DNA from: Chloroflexi bacterium 44-23
GTDB lineage: Bacteria > Chloroflexota > Anaerolineae > Anaerolineales > Anaerolineaceae
DNA: 64,000 nucleotides
Direction of reading: 5' to 3'
Assembly: GCA_001899005.1 (NCBI GenBank)
Contig: MKUW01000015.1
Location: 62,001 to 126,000, forward strand
The notes below the pieces were generated by a model. That model worked only from the letters and a program-made list of their open reading frames with translations. It had not been told where the DNA came from and did not search any database. A program made the position numbers and the translations under genes. Positions 19,703 to 29,300 of this stretch are shown here, in pieces; the first letter of the stretch is position 1; each line of letters opens with the position of its first letter.

Positions 19703-20470
19703 TTAATCAAAGGCGGCTTGAATTTTCTGCCAGACCTGAATGACATCGTAGGGCAGTACCACTGCGGCCGCTTTGTCAAGGTGAGTTGAGGATAGGGTAT
19801 TGATTATTAAATTTGATGACTGTTTAAGTGCAAGTTCGGGAAGCAAATTAACCGGATAAACCTCCAAGGAAGTTCCGACAGCAATGACCAGATCGGCCTG
19901 GGTACATGCAGAATAGGCCTTTTCCCAGGCATTGATTGGCAGCATCTCTTCAAAAAGAGTAATCGCAGGTTTTAAGACCCGCTTGCAGTCGGGACATTTC
20001 GGGATTGCACCGTTAAGTAAATATCGCTTGATCTGATCGTCCTGATAATTGATACTGGTATGGCATTGAATGCATTCAAATTGCTCAAGTGACCCATGCA
20101 CTTCAATTGGATCTATCGTCCCCGCTCTTTGATGCAGGAAATCAATATTTTGGGTGATGATTGTTTTGATTATTCCCTTTGCAGCCAATTTCGCCAGCGC
20201 AAAATGGGCTTTGTTCGGTTTTGCAGCCAGGATGGATTGCATCAAAGGGTGCAGCCATGCATAAAAGCTGGCCGGATCGGTTTGAAACGTGGTGAGTGAT
20301 GCCACCTTCATCGGGTCATGGTGTTCCCAAAGCCCGCTACCTTTTGAACGGAAGTCAGGAATATTGGAAGGCGTTGAGATACCGGCACCGGTAATTACGA
20401 CACAGTTGCGAGATTTTCGAATAAGATCAATAGCTTGATCGATCTTATCCCTAATCGGATCCGGCTTTAT
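19703..20470 (-). CDS. NAD-dependent protein deacylase (sirtuin) with no canonical start codon
   Basis: Sir2-family deacylase. NAD-binding GAGISTPSNIPDFRS lies about residues 30-45 of the open frame, TQNIDFLHQRAG next, catalytic His in VHGSLEQFECIQC, four zinc Cys (CIQC and CPDC), then AVGTSLEVYPV. The first ATG in frame is at 20311 and would remove GAGIS, so translation must begin upstream. Between the in-frame TGA at 20485 and GAGIS there is no ATG, GTG or TTG, only ATA and ATT/ATC codons. The ATA at 20470 has AAAGG eight bases before it and overlaps the stop of the receiver-MinD gene (ATAA), like an ATGA junction. I place the start there tentatively; ATT codons are alternatives, and a sequencing error is possible. 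Confidence 0.8.
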   Translation of the reverse strand: MKPDPIRDKIDQAIDLIRKSRNCVVITGAGISTPSNIPDFRSKGSGLWEHHDPMKVASLTTFQTDPASFYAWLHPLMQSILAAKPNKAHFALAKLAAKGIIKTIITQNIDFLHQRAGTIDPIEVHGSLEQFECIQCHTSINYQDDQIKRYLLNGAIPKCPDCKRVLKPAITLFEEMLPINAWEKAYSACTQADLVIAVGTSLEVYPVNLLPELALKQSSNLIINTLSSTHLDKAAAVVLPYDVIQVWQKIQAAFD

Positions 20471-21618
20471 TTCTTCATCCTTTCAATTACGTGGTCCGCA
20501 AAGCGTTGATACTGCTTGGCAATCAAGTTTTCAGGTTGTACACGGATAAGTGGGAGCGAGCGAGTGACAGCCTGGTACGCCAGTTCCGGAGTTGGGGGAA
20601 TGACAATGGTTGGGATTACACCGAGCTTATCTTCAACCTGAGCAACTGATAGTTGAATATCTGCCCTGGTACGATTATTGACAAGAATTTCAATATGTTT
20701 GTTTTTACTGATCCCTCTGGTGTCAAATTCTTTAATAAGTAATCTGGTTCTTTCTATGGGTATTGGCTGCGCTTCTGTAACAACAATTATTTCATCACAG
20801 ACTTCTGCTAAAGAACTTAGCAAGTCAATGTTTCCTATACCAAGGTCCAGGATTAAAATTTGCGTGCTCTCGCCTAAAACATTAACCAATTTTTTTATTT
20901 GATCTTTGTTCTCAAATTGGTTGATGACTGAAAATGTGGGTGAAGACAGTAAGAGACTGACACCAAAGTTGCTGCTGACCAGATGTTGCTTTACAAGGGC
21001 AAGATTGATATCTTCAGTCCTTTTTTCGAGGATTCGGTTGAGCGCATTGTTGTCAGCCAGACCGAGCTCAATTCCCCATGTGCCATTATTGGGAATGATC
21101 TCTGCACAAATTGTGTCAATTTTAGTCTTCTCCTGCAATGCTATACCCAGATTAAGTGCTACTGTCGATGCGCCCAGCCCGCCTTTGGCTGAAAGAACTC
21201 CTATTACATGAGATTTTTTTGGCGTTGGTAATGGACCAGTTACGCGTTTTCTACGGGTCAGCAGTGCCTTGATGTGGGCAACCAATTCAACCGGATGGAC
21301 TGGTTTGATCAGGTAATCATCCACTCCCGCTTCATAACCGGCGACTTTATCATCGACCTGACCCTTGGCTGTAAACATTAAAATGGGTGTGTCATTAAGT
21401 TCAGGATCAGCGCGTAAGCGCTTGGTAACATTGAATCCATCAATATCAGGCATCATGACATCCAGAACAATCAAATCCGGTTTTTCTTTTTTTGCCAGAT
21501 TGATCCCCAGAGCGCCATTATTGGCGGAAATAATTTGATACCCCTGCCGTTGCAGCATCAGCCCTACCAAACGCAGAGTTTCCAGATCGTCATCAATAAT
21601 CAGGATTTTTTCTTCCAT
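20467..21618 (-). CDS. Response-regulator receiver fused to a MinD/ParA-type ATPase (CpaE-like)
   Basis: 383 residues. The N-terminal receiver domain (1-122) has the acidic pair DDD, phospho-acceptor Asp in LIVLDVMMPDIDGF, the Thr/Ser site in PILMFTAK and Lys in YLIKPVHP. After a short linker the C-terminal domain is a MinD/ParA ATPase with the deviant Walker A KGGLGASTVALNLG, a switch-like LILDLGIGNIDLL and ILVNNRTRADIQLS. This is the CpaE/TadZ architecture, usually linked to pilus localisation or polar positioning. No tad/cpa genes are in the window, so its partner is unknown. It is 124 bp from the divergent tilS, and its stop overlaps the probable start of the sirtuin. Confidence 0.88.
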   Translation of the reverse strand: MEEKILIIDDDLETLRLVGLMLQRQGYQIISANNGALGINLAKKEKPDLIVLDVMMPDIDGFNVTKRLRADPELNDTPILMFTAKGQVDDKVAGYEAGVDDYLIKPVHPVELVAHIKALLTRRKRVTGPLPTPKKSHVIGVLSAKGGLGASTVALNLGIALQEKTKIDTICAEIIPNNGTWGIELGLADNNALNRILEKRTEDINLALVKQHLVSSNFGVSLLLSSPTFSVINQFENKDQIKKLVNVLGESTQILILDLGIGNIDLLSSLAEVCDEIIVVTEAQPIPIERTRLLIKEFDTRGISKNKHIEILVNNRTRADIQLSVAQVEDKLGVIPTIVIPPTPELAYQAVTRSLPLIRVQPENLIAKQYQRFADHVIERMKK

Positions 21619-21724
21619 CGGCTTAACCTCAATCTAATCATAATAATTACTTTGAACATTATTATTATAGAGTCATTTCAAATTTGTGCGTAATAAAAGA
21701 TGGCTTCGAGTTAACATACCTGCA

Positions 21725-21733
21725 TGCTATAAT
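21725..21733 (+). promoter_or_regulatory. Extended -10 element directly upstream of tilS
   Basis: TGC-TATAAT ends eight bases before the tilS ATG, so transcription would start at or within a base or two of the start codon. No Shine-Dalgarno sequence is present in the eight bases. Confidence 0.55.
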
Positions 21734-21741
21734 CAGCGCAA

Positions 21742-23175
21742 ATGCAAAGCGAGATTCTAGAAAACTTAAAGCGCTGTGGAGATATACAACCAGGGGAAAA
21801 AATTGTTGTAGCTGTCTCGGGGGGTGCCGATAGTGTTTTCTTACTGCATTTGTTGAAAAAATTGCCTTTTCAACTGATTGTGGCACATTTCAACCACAAG
21901 TTACGCGAAAATTCAGGCCTGGATGCTAATTTTACAAAAAATTTGTGTGCTGAACTTCAAGTTCCATTTGAAGAAGGACAGGGGGATGTGCGCGAATTTT
22001 CAAAGTCTACCAAAACAACCATTGAGGAAGCGGCACGAATTCTGCGTTATCGATTCCTTGTATCAGTTGCTGTTGACCATCAAGCTGAATACATCGCTGT
22101 TGCGCACAATGCCAATGATCAGGTTGAGACTGTACTGATGCATTTGTTGCGTGGAACAGGACTTTCTGGGTTGACGGGCATGAAATACGGAATTGTGATT
22201 GAAGAATTCCACCCGTCCATAAAAATCATCCGGCCGATTTTATCGATCTGGCGAAGGCAGATTGAAGATTATCTTTATGCCAATTCTTTGGCATATCGTT
22301 TGGATGAGACCAATTCCGATCAGAATTATTCACGCAATAAAATTCGCCATCGTATTCTGCCATTTCTGGTCAGCGAATACCCGACTATTTCTACCCGCCT
22401 TTTTCAGACTGCTGAAGTATTAAGAACTGATTTAGAACTTGTGGATGAAGTGGTTTCAAAAAAATGGCAGACTCTTGCGGACATTAGAAATCAGGGTGTT
22501 GTTAGTTTTCAACGGAATGAATTCTTAATTGAAAATATAGCTGTGCAACGCCACTTATTACGGAGGTCGGTATTTTTTCTACAACCGAATACTCGCGATA
22601 TTTCTTTTACCAGCATCGAGCGGGTTCGGGAAGCAATTGCTAAGCATAGTGCTGGTCAATTTGATCTTGAAGATAACCTTTTGATGGAATTATTTAATAA
22701 TCGGATAATTATTTCTGCCAAAAATTTTCATTGGCAACGATTTTTCTTTCCGCAAATGTCCGATGTAACCATTACAATCAACCAAACCGGCACTTACCTT
22801 TTGGGTGAAAACTGGGAAATTCTCGTCACCTTGCAATCAGCCATTCTCGATAAAGATGCCCTTAAGACTCAATCTGAAATGATTGCGGAACTGGATTTTG
22901 AAGTTGTTGGGGGGTTCCCTCTGATTATTCGACCCTGGAAAAAAGGTGATCGTATGATGCCGCTGGGGATGGAAGGCGATACCATCAGCATTGGCAACTA
23001 TTTTACCAACCAAAAAATCCCCCGAGGTGCCCGCTCGAACTGGCCAATATTATTGAACTTTCACGGAAAAATCGGGTGGGTATGTGGGCTACGATTGGCC
23101 CACCCCTTCAGAATTACAGACAAAACAGAGAAGATTATTCGGCTGGAACTTAATCAAAAGAATATGAATGGCTGA
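21742..23175 (+). CDS. tilS: tRNA(Ile)-lysidine synthetase
   Basis: Modifies the anticodon C34 of tRNA-Ile(CAU) to lysidine so that it reads AUA. 477 residues. The PP-loop ATP pyrophosphatase motif VVAVSGGADSVFLLHLL is near the N-terminus. It is followed by VAHFNHKLR, EAARILRYRFL, VAHNANDQVETVLMHLLRGTGLSGLTGM and the family Pro/Arg segment RPILSIWRRQIEDYL, then NKIRHRILPFL. The C-terminal part carries the TilS substrate-binding domain with RPWKKGDRMMPLGM. It begins at ATG 21742 right behind an extended -10. It is convergent with the recombinase-like gene, 6 bp between stops. Confidence 0.96.
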   Translation: MQSEILENLKRCGDIQPGEKIVVAVSGGADSVFLLHLLKKLPFQLIVAHFNHKLRENSGLDANFTKNLCAELQVPFEEGQGDVREFSKSTKTTIEEAARILRYRFLVSVAVDHQAEYIAVAHNANDQVETVLMHLLRGTGLSGLTGMKYGIVIEEFHPSIKIIRPILSIWRRQIEDYLYANSLAYRLDETNSDQNYSRNKIRHRILPFLVSEYPTISTRLFQTAEVLRTDLELVDEVVSKKWQTLADIRNQGVVSFQRNEFLIENIAVQRHLLRRSVFFLQPNTRDISFTSIERVREAIAKHSAGQFDLEDNLLMELFNNRIIISAKNFHWQRFFFPQMSDVTITINQTGTYLLGENWEILVTLQSAILDKDALKTQSEMIAELDFEVVGGFPLIIRPWKKGDRMMPLGMEGDTISIGNYFTNQKIPRGARSNWPILLNFHGKIGWVCGLRLAHPFRITDKTEKIIRLELNQKNMNG

Positions 23176-23181
23176 GGAAAG

Positions 23182-24081
23182 TTAACTTTGTGAGGATAAG
23201 CGGTTAAGTTTTGCACCGATCTCACGCCATTGTATTTTTGAAATTCCCAGCTTTTGTCGAATTAAATCTTTATCTTCTGTCGTGGTGAAATCTCGTAAAA
23301 CGCTGGTCCAACGGCACATATCGAATGAAAGATGCTTTTCCAAACCGGCTTCCTTGCCAATATCCTCTAAAATGTATTCAAGCCTGCGAGGAGACCAGGG
23401 GAAGAGTTGATCTTTCGGTTGGTATTGTTCGACATATTCCTGATAGACCTGAACCCATTCATCAGAAACCGAGATTTTACGTTCCTTATAGCGGTAATTG
23501 GGGTTATTGTAACGCACAAATATATATTGGTCTGCCGGGGTTTCCAAATTCAGGTGATTCAAAGTGAGCGATAGGCATTCACCTTTTTTTAATCCGGTTT
23601 CCAAAAGAAGCAGTAACAAAGTCAGTGGGCGTGCATCCGGTTTGGAAGCTGAGCGCAACTTATTGGCAGCCTCTAAAACACGTTCTTGTTCGGCTTCGGT
23701 TAAGACTTCCGGGAGGGGGCTAATGACGGATTTTTGGACAACCTTCTCTGCCGGATCGATAGTTATTCTGCCAAATTGCTTCAACCAGCGGAAGAATGCT
23801 TTAATCGAGGTTATCCTTCTTGCCAGACTTTTGGGACTGCAGGGTACCGGGCGGCCAGTTTCAAGCCACTTAAGAAAATTATTCAAGTCGGAGGTGGTTA
23901 TTGTACCAACTGTCTTATCGGGGGGGAAAAAGCTGGCTAAGAGCTGTAAATCGCTGACAAATGCTTTGACAGTGTAAATGGATTTATCCTGGTCTTGAAG
24001 ATAGATTTCCCAGGCTTGAATGGCCGGTAATAATTGTGTTTGTTGGGTTATATGAAGGTTTGAAGATTGTGAGTTTGACAT
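23182..24081 (-). CDS. Tyrosine-recombinase-like protein lacking catalytic residues
   Basis: 299 residues with the two-domain layout of XerC/XerD recombinases. The N-terminal SAM-like core-binding domain (about 20-110) has SIYTVKAFVSDLQLLASFF and SPKSLARRITSIKAFFRWL. The C-terminal catalytic-like domain begins PEVLTEAEQERVLEAA. The catalytic set appears lost: the first Arg site reads TGLKKGECLSL (Lys for Arg), the HxxR box reads SFDMCRWTSVLRDF without the first His, and no nucleophile Tyr is visible near the end (ISKIQWREIGAKLNRL). The frame is long and clean, so this is not a pseudogene by decay. A DNA-binding role without strand exchange is an inference. No att-type repeats are visible. Confidence 0.8.
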   Translation of the reverse strand: MSNSQSSNLHITQQTQLLPAIQAWEIYLQDQDKSIYTVKAFVSDLQLLASFFPPDKTVGTITTSDLNNFLKWLETGRPVPCSPKSLARRITSIKAFFRWLKQFGRITIDPAEKVVQKSVISPLPEVLTEAEQERVLEAANKLRSASKPDARPLTLLLLLLETGLKKGECLSLTLNHLNLETPADQYIFVRYNNPNYRYKERKISVSDEWVQVYQEYVEQYQPKDQLFPWSPRRLEYILEDIGKEAGLEKHLSFDMCRWTSVLRDFTTTEDKDLIRQKLGISKIQWREIGAKLNRLSSQS

Positions 24082-24173
24082 TTTTCCTCGCTTGGTGCGT
24101 ATAGATTAAATATAAGCATACCCATACAAAGGGAAAATGTCAATACCGCTTTGAAATGAGGAACTGTAAACTA

Positions 24174-25274
24174 TTATGGTGTGAACGCGGATTGATGAAT
24201 GAGTTCAGCAATCGCATCATAATTCGGTATCAATACGTTAGCACCGGATTCTGGTAATACATATGGGCTAACCTGACCAAGCCCAATCGCGTAATGTCGC
24301 AATTTGGAGGGGTCTGCCAGGATCTGTGAAGCTAAAGGAGCAAGGGCGATAACATCAGCCGCAGTCAGATCAGTTTCTACTGCATAGATATATGAGGCAT
24401 ACAATTCCGGGATTCTAGCAAGTGCATCCAATGACATCAGCTTGGAAAAAATTGAAAAGACAACTTCCTGGGCTCGCCGGGTACGGTCGAAATCAGATGT
24501 GGAATAGCGGGAACGCACATACCATAAAGCGGTATTGCCATCCATGTAATTTGTACCGGGATAAACCGTGCATATTTTTTCATAACCGCCTTGCGGTAAG
24601 TCACAATGATCAGATAAATACTGGCCAACCTCAACATTGATTCCGCCAAGACTGTTAATAATGCTTTTAAAGCCATCGAAGTTTGTCATGATGTAATGAT
24701 CGGCAGTGACATCAAAATTTTCTTCAAGTGTGGCTTTGCTGAGGGCAAAACCGCCGTAAGGTTGAGCAACATTAATGCGCTGGTTTCCTATTCCGGGAAT
24801 ATAAACATAAAGATCACGGGGAAAAGAAATTATTGATGCTGTACCCTCATTTGGGTATAAAGACAGCAGCATGAAGACATCAGTGCGGAAACCTCGCCCT
24901 TCCCGGTAATCAGACCCGAGAATGAGAATGTTAACCTGACCGGCAGGGCGTAACAAAGGCGTGGCGGTAAAAGTAGGCGTCGGGGCAATATCAACTTCAG
25001 TTTCAGAGGTCTCCGGTGTAGGTGTGATTGTAGGAACAACGGCTTTTTCGGGTAGGAAAGGTGTAGGTGTCGCAGCTGCATTGGGATCCTTGGTTACCCA
25101 GGCGATGTTTCTGTCCGGAATAATGTTATCAATAAGGGCCATGTTGGGAAGATTACATGATGACAGGATAAAGATAAAAAGAAGAATGACCAATACGGAC
25201 TTACGCATAGTTTTGTTTATCTTCCGATTTGAATCAAATTTATTCATGTTTTCACTTTGTTTTGTTCTTTCCAT
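24174..25274 (-). CDS. LytR-CpsA-Psr (LCP) family protein, putative cell-wall glycopolymer ligase
   Basis: 366 residues from the outermost ATG at 25274; internal ATGs at 25247 and 25208 are possible. The one at 25208 would give a short lipoprotein signal with lipobox LSSC. A Thr/Pro-rich linker (PTPTFTATP and similar) leads to the LCP domain. Visible there: NILILGSDYREGRGFRTDVFMLLSL (the Asp/Arg of the pyrophosphate site), SIISFPRDLYVYIPGIG, KINxAYxxGG-like INVAQPYGGFALSKATLEENF, HYIMTNFDGFKSIINSLGGI, and the distal WYVRSRYSTSDFDRTRRAQEV with the paired Arg residues. LCP enzymes move polyprenyl-linked polymers onto peptidoglycan or protein. The polymer here is unknown. Confidence 0.9.
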   Translation of the reverse strand: MERTKQSENMNKFDSNRKINKTMRKSVLVILLFIFILSSCNLPNMALIDNIIPDRNIAWVTKDPNAAATPTPFLPEKAVVPTITPTPETSETEVDIAPTPTFTATPLLRPAGQVNILILGSDYREGRGFRTDVFMLLSLYPNEGTASIISFPRDLYVYIPGIGNQRINVAQPYGGFALSKATLEENFDVTADHYIMTNFDGFKSIINSLGGINVEVGQYLSDHCDLPQGGYEKICTVYPGTNYMDGNTALWYVRSRYSTSDFDRTRRAQEVVFSIFSKLMSLDALARIPELYASYIYAVETDLTAADVIALAPLASQILADPSKLRHYAIGLGQVSPYVLPESGANVLIPNYDAIAELIHQSAFTP

Positions 25275-25718
25275 TTTACCACCGAGTTTTTAAAACAAAT
25301 TAATTAATTTAATAGTCAATAATTTAGAAACCAAAAAATAATTGAAATATGTCATTTCAAAAATTAGCGGCAGAGTGTTTTGACTGGCGATCGCCTTCCA
25401 AAAAAAGCTCTTCAACCTCGTTTCATTGAAAAGGTACTTTGAAACTATTTTTAACAGAATTAAGACGATCAATGAGGGGAAAATGTTCCACAAATTTATG
25501 CATCTGACCCTGTCAAAGTACCATGAGAGATTAAACATAGATGATATACAATTCATTCCCTTGTTTGAAATGAGGTGCTTCATTGAGAAATCATGTTCAC
25601 AAAATCACACGTGGTAGTTGGATGGGGTTCTAGAAAAACTGAATTGAAACGAGAGAAATGGAATTCTTTCCGGCACTGCCCGCTTGGCAAAAGGTGAACT
25701 CAAAGGTGACTTCAAAGG
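25275..25718. other. AT-rich interval with short direct repeats before tRNA-Leu
   Basis: I see no believable gene; the open frames here are AT-driven with poor composition. Just before the tRNA promoter, three near-copies of AAAGGT(G/T)GA(A/C) follow one another at 25690-25723 with spacing of about 11-12 bases. The last one overlaps the -35 box. Confidence 0.4.
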
Positions 25719-25746
25719 TTGACAAAAAACCGAAATCCGATACAAT
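25719..25746 (+). promoter_or_regulatory. Sigma70-type promoter of tRNA-Leu
   Basis: TTGACA (25719-25724), 16 bp, TACAAT (25741-25746). The predicted start is about 14 bases before the mature tRNA 5' end. Confidence 0.8.
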
Positions 25747-25766
25747 TCAACGCACTCAAGCAAAAA

Positions 25767-25850
<84 letters not shown>

Positions 25851-25851
25851 C

Positions 25852-25879
25852 AAAAAACAGACGCTCTGTCTGTTTTTTC
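25852..25879 (+). terminator. Rho-independent terminator of tRNA-Leu
   Basis: The stem ACAGAC/GTCTGT with loop GCTCT is flanked by A-run and T-run (TTTTTT), directly after the tRNA. Confidence 0.85.
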
Positions 25880-25979
25880 GATTAAAACGACTGGTCATAA
25901 TTTAAAAATCACTATCTTTCAGTGGCACACTTCATGCAAGATTTGATACAATAGGATTCAAAATAATGGATTTAAACCA

Positions 25980-26363
25980 ATGAAAAAATCAATTTTTGAT
26001 ACCCGCCGATTTGTTTTTTACGCCATTATGTTACTGTTATTTTTTCTATTGATGAATCTCAGCGCACGTGTGAATGAATTAAATCAGCTTTCGGAACAAT
26101 ATCAATTGATGGATACAAATGTCGCCGCTTTACGATCTACCAATAGCGTTTTGGAGACAAAAATTGCTTTTGCTGGTTCCGACGCAGCAGTAGACGAATA
26201 TGCTCGTGAAAGTGGGTATATGGTGAAGCCGGGAGAAGTTTTGGTAATCCCAATTTCGCCGAAAAATATTACTCCGGAACCGATAGTTGAAGCTCTTTCC
26301 ACGATTGAGCCATTACCCAATTGGAAAATTTGGTACCAATTATTCTTTGCGGACGTAAATTAA
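25980..26363 (+). CDS. Septum-formation initiator (FtsB/DivIC-like) protein
   Basis: 127 residues. It has the FtsB/DivIC layout: a short basic cytoplasmic N-terminus (KKSIFDTRR), one transmembrane helix (FVFYAIMLLLFFLLMNLS), then a heptad-like coiled coil (about residues 33-75, VNELNQLSEQYQLMDTNVAALRS start). A conserved extracytoplasmic segment follows, DEYARESGYMVKPGEVLVIPI, matching the ERxAREELGxVxPGExV pattern of the family. It likely joins the divisome at mid-cell. It stands alone behind tRNA-Leu, and its end overlaps the convergent phosphatase gene by 4 bp. Confidence 0.85.
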   Translation: MKKSIFDTRRFVFYAIMLLLFFLLMNLSARVNELNQLSEQYQLMDTNVAALRSTNSVLETKIAFAGSDAAVDEYARESGYMVKPGEVLVIPISPKNITPEPIVEALSTIEPLPNWKIWYQLFFADVN

Positions 26364-29300
26364 TCCCGCTTTAGTCTTTTCAACGACACAATGGTCAAAT
26401 CATCGCTGGGTGGCCCGTTTTCTCGAAACGCAGATATTTGTTCCTCAAAATATTTCATTAAGTCAGACAGGTGATCTTTACTGCAATTGAAAACCATTTG
26501 GCGCAGTCTGTCTGTACCGAAGATTTCTCCTTCCTCTGAAAAAGTTTCGGTTAATCCATCAGTATAGAGAATCAAGATATCCTCAGGTTCCATTTGAAGT
26601 TCCTGATTGTGGTAAATGTTGTCTTTGACGACTCCTAGCGCCATATCTCCTCTTGGAATCGTCATCAAATCGTCTGTTTTCGCTTGATACAATAAAGGCA
26701 AATTGTGGCCAGCATTGGCGTAAATAATTTTTCCAGTCTCGATGTTTAAGAAGGCAAGGATAGCAGTCACAAACAAACCACCGGGTGCATCCATATTGAG
26801 CAAATTATTGACCGATTTGAAAACACTGCCAGGATCAGACATAGTCTGACTGAAAGCACGGATAAGTGTTCTTGATACCGTCATGTAAAGTGAAGCAGCC
26901 AGACCTTTATCGGCTACATCTGCAACCACCAACGCGATGATTGAAGAGGAGATAGGGATGATGTCGTAGAAATCGCCGCCAACCTGCAATGCGGTTTCCC
27001 AGACTGTCTGTAAATCCCATCCTTTTATTTCCGGGATATGATCAGGCAGAAACGTTTTTTGAATTTGGCGGGCCAGTTGAATTTCTTGTTCAAGTTTTTC
27101 TCGCTTAACATTTTCAAGTTGGAGATTGTGATTTTGAATCGCCAATGCAATTTCCTGGCTCACCCCAGTTAATAATTCAATACGTTTAGAGAAATATTTC
27201 GAAGGAAGATCATCTTCTCTTGTGAGTAAGATTCCGAGTATCTCATTTTTGATCATAATCGGAAATGCAATTAACATGTGTTTTTCTATTGCAATCGTCT
27301 CACGGTCTAGCAATGGGTGGGGTTGGATATTCACCCAGGTATGTGGGAATATGGTTTCTTCTGTTAAATAGCCAACAGCTATTTGATTCGTATTTGCCAC
27401 GAACTCTAAAATCGGCAGTTTAATGGCATCATTCTCTTCTTGAAGGATTTCAAAATCCTCACTGTTTTCAGTATATGCTTTTGCGAGAGAAAAACTATTT
27501 TCCTCAGGATTGGGAAGATAGATTGCACATAGATCCACACCAATTAAAATCGGTAAAAGATTTACGATTGTATCAAGGGTATCTATGATTGTGTTTTGAG
27601 TCACAACAGCCTGGGCTACTTGCAAAAGGACTGCGGTAATATATGCTTCTTCCTGTCGGGCTTCGAGAAGGCGCATATTATCCAGGGAGATGGCGGTTTG
27701 TTGTGAAATCCCCTGAAGAATGGATAAGGTTTGGGAGGAGAATTTTGAATTGGCTTTGGAATTTCCTTCATGAATAACCAGAAAGGCGCCTAAAATCTCA
27801 CCACGCACCAACAGAGGTAGCACAACGAAGGTATTGTCCAAAGGGTTTACTTCGAGATTATGGATTTGTAATTCTTCACCTGGTTGCTGGACAAAAACTG
27901 GCTTTTTTGTCTCTACCAATTGATACAGGGCAGGAACATCCTTGGACCATTGCGGTCGAAAGTTACTCTCAAAACCGTATTGAGCTTTGAATGTGAAAAT
28001 CTCATCAAAGCTGTCCCACAGAAAAAATGCACATTTCTGCACACCGACCATCAATGGAGTTAACCTGGCCATAGATTGCAGCAAATCTTCAGGCGTGGAA
28101 CTGGCCTGGCAGGTTTGAGCAACTTGCAGAAGAACAGTAGAGATCCAGGCTTGCTCTTGAGAATCTGCGTAAAGTCTGGTGTTATAAATAGCGATGGCAG
28201 CATAGTTAGCAAATGTAACTGCCATATCTTTGGCTTCAGGTCCATAACGATGGGCAGTGTGATGTACTAAAGATAAGATACCAAAAATCGAATCCCCAAT
28301 TTTCAAAGGTACAGAGATGGAAGAATAATCGGGTGGTAGATTTAATGCAATCCCGATTGGTCCAGGTTTCCAGTTTGTTGAACGAATGATAGGTGTATTT
28401 TCACGAATCACGGTTTCTAAAACTTTCCAGGATTCAGGGTTATCTCTTAAGATTGCCAATAAATTTTCTTTATCTACATTCCAGGTGGCAGCCAACCTTA
28501 GGGATTCTGGCCTAAATTTTTTCAAGGTTTCATTGGGATTTTCCACCAGCCAGATCGTGGCAGCATCACAGGGAAGATTGTTTTTTAGTTGTGTAAAGAT
28601 ATTTTCGAGCAATGTATCAAGGGCAGTATTTGCTGAAATCATTCCAATTACATTTCGAAAAGAATCAGCCACTTGATGACGCCATTGCTCCGAGCGGAAA
28701 AGATTGGCATTTCGTAAAGCGGTTGAAATTGAGGATGCCAGTGCTTCGACTATAAAGAGATCATTTTCATCGAAGGCATCGGCAGCCTCATTTTGAAAAT
28801 CCAGAATTCCCAGAACTTCGTTTGCGTATTGCAATGGAACTACCAGGCGGGAGAGATTTAGCTTCTGGCCAACGACGCTTTCCTCAAAACGCCCGTCATC
28901 GGCAGCATTATTGATCATTGCGCTGATCCCGGATCGGGCAACCCAGGGAATGATCCCGTGCGGATTATCCAGATTAAAATCTTCTCCTTCTAAAATTTCC
29001 TGATTATCTGCGCTGACTCCGGTCTGAAAAAATATTTTCCGCCTGCCAGAATGAACTGTGTACAATGAAATATCTTCTTTTTCAAATTGTTTTTTGATCG
29101 TGAGGATAATTTTCTGTAGTAATTCGTCCAGGTCCAGGATGGAGTTGATGGCCCCAGATACCTCAAAAATTACCTCAATCTGATCGGCGCGGCGGCGAAG
29201 ACTGCTGTAAAGAGATGCATCCTGTACTGCAATGGCGATGCTGTTTGCCAATGAGCGCAAGACAGAAATATCATATTCATGAAGAATGCGAGCCTGGTCA

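Noticed and set aside
20467..20485. Programmed -1 frameshift fusing the receiver-MinD protein to the sirtuin
   Set aside because: The frames would allow it, but no X-XXY-YYZ slippery heptamer is present at the junction; re-initiation is simpler.
25290..25617. Two overlapping opposite-strand frames near 25.4 kb
   Set aside because: AT-rich, no ribosome-binding sites, unnatural residue composition.
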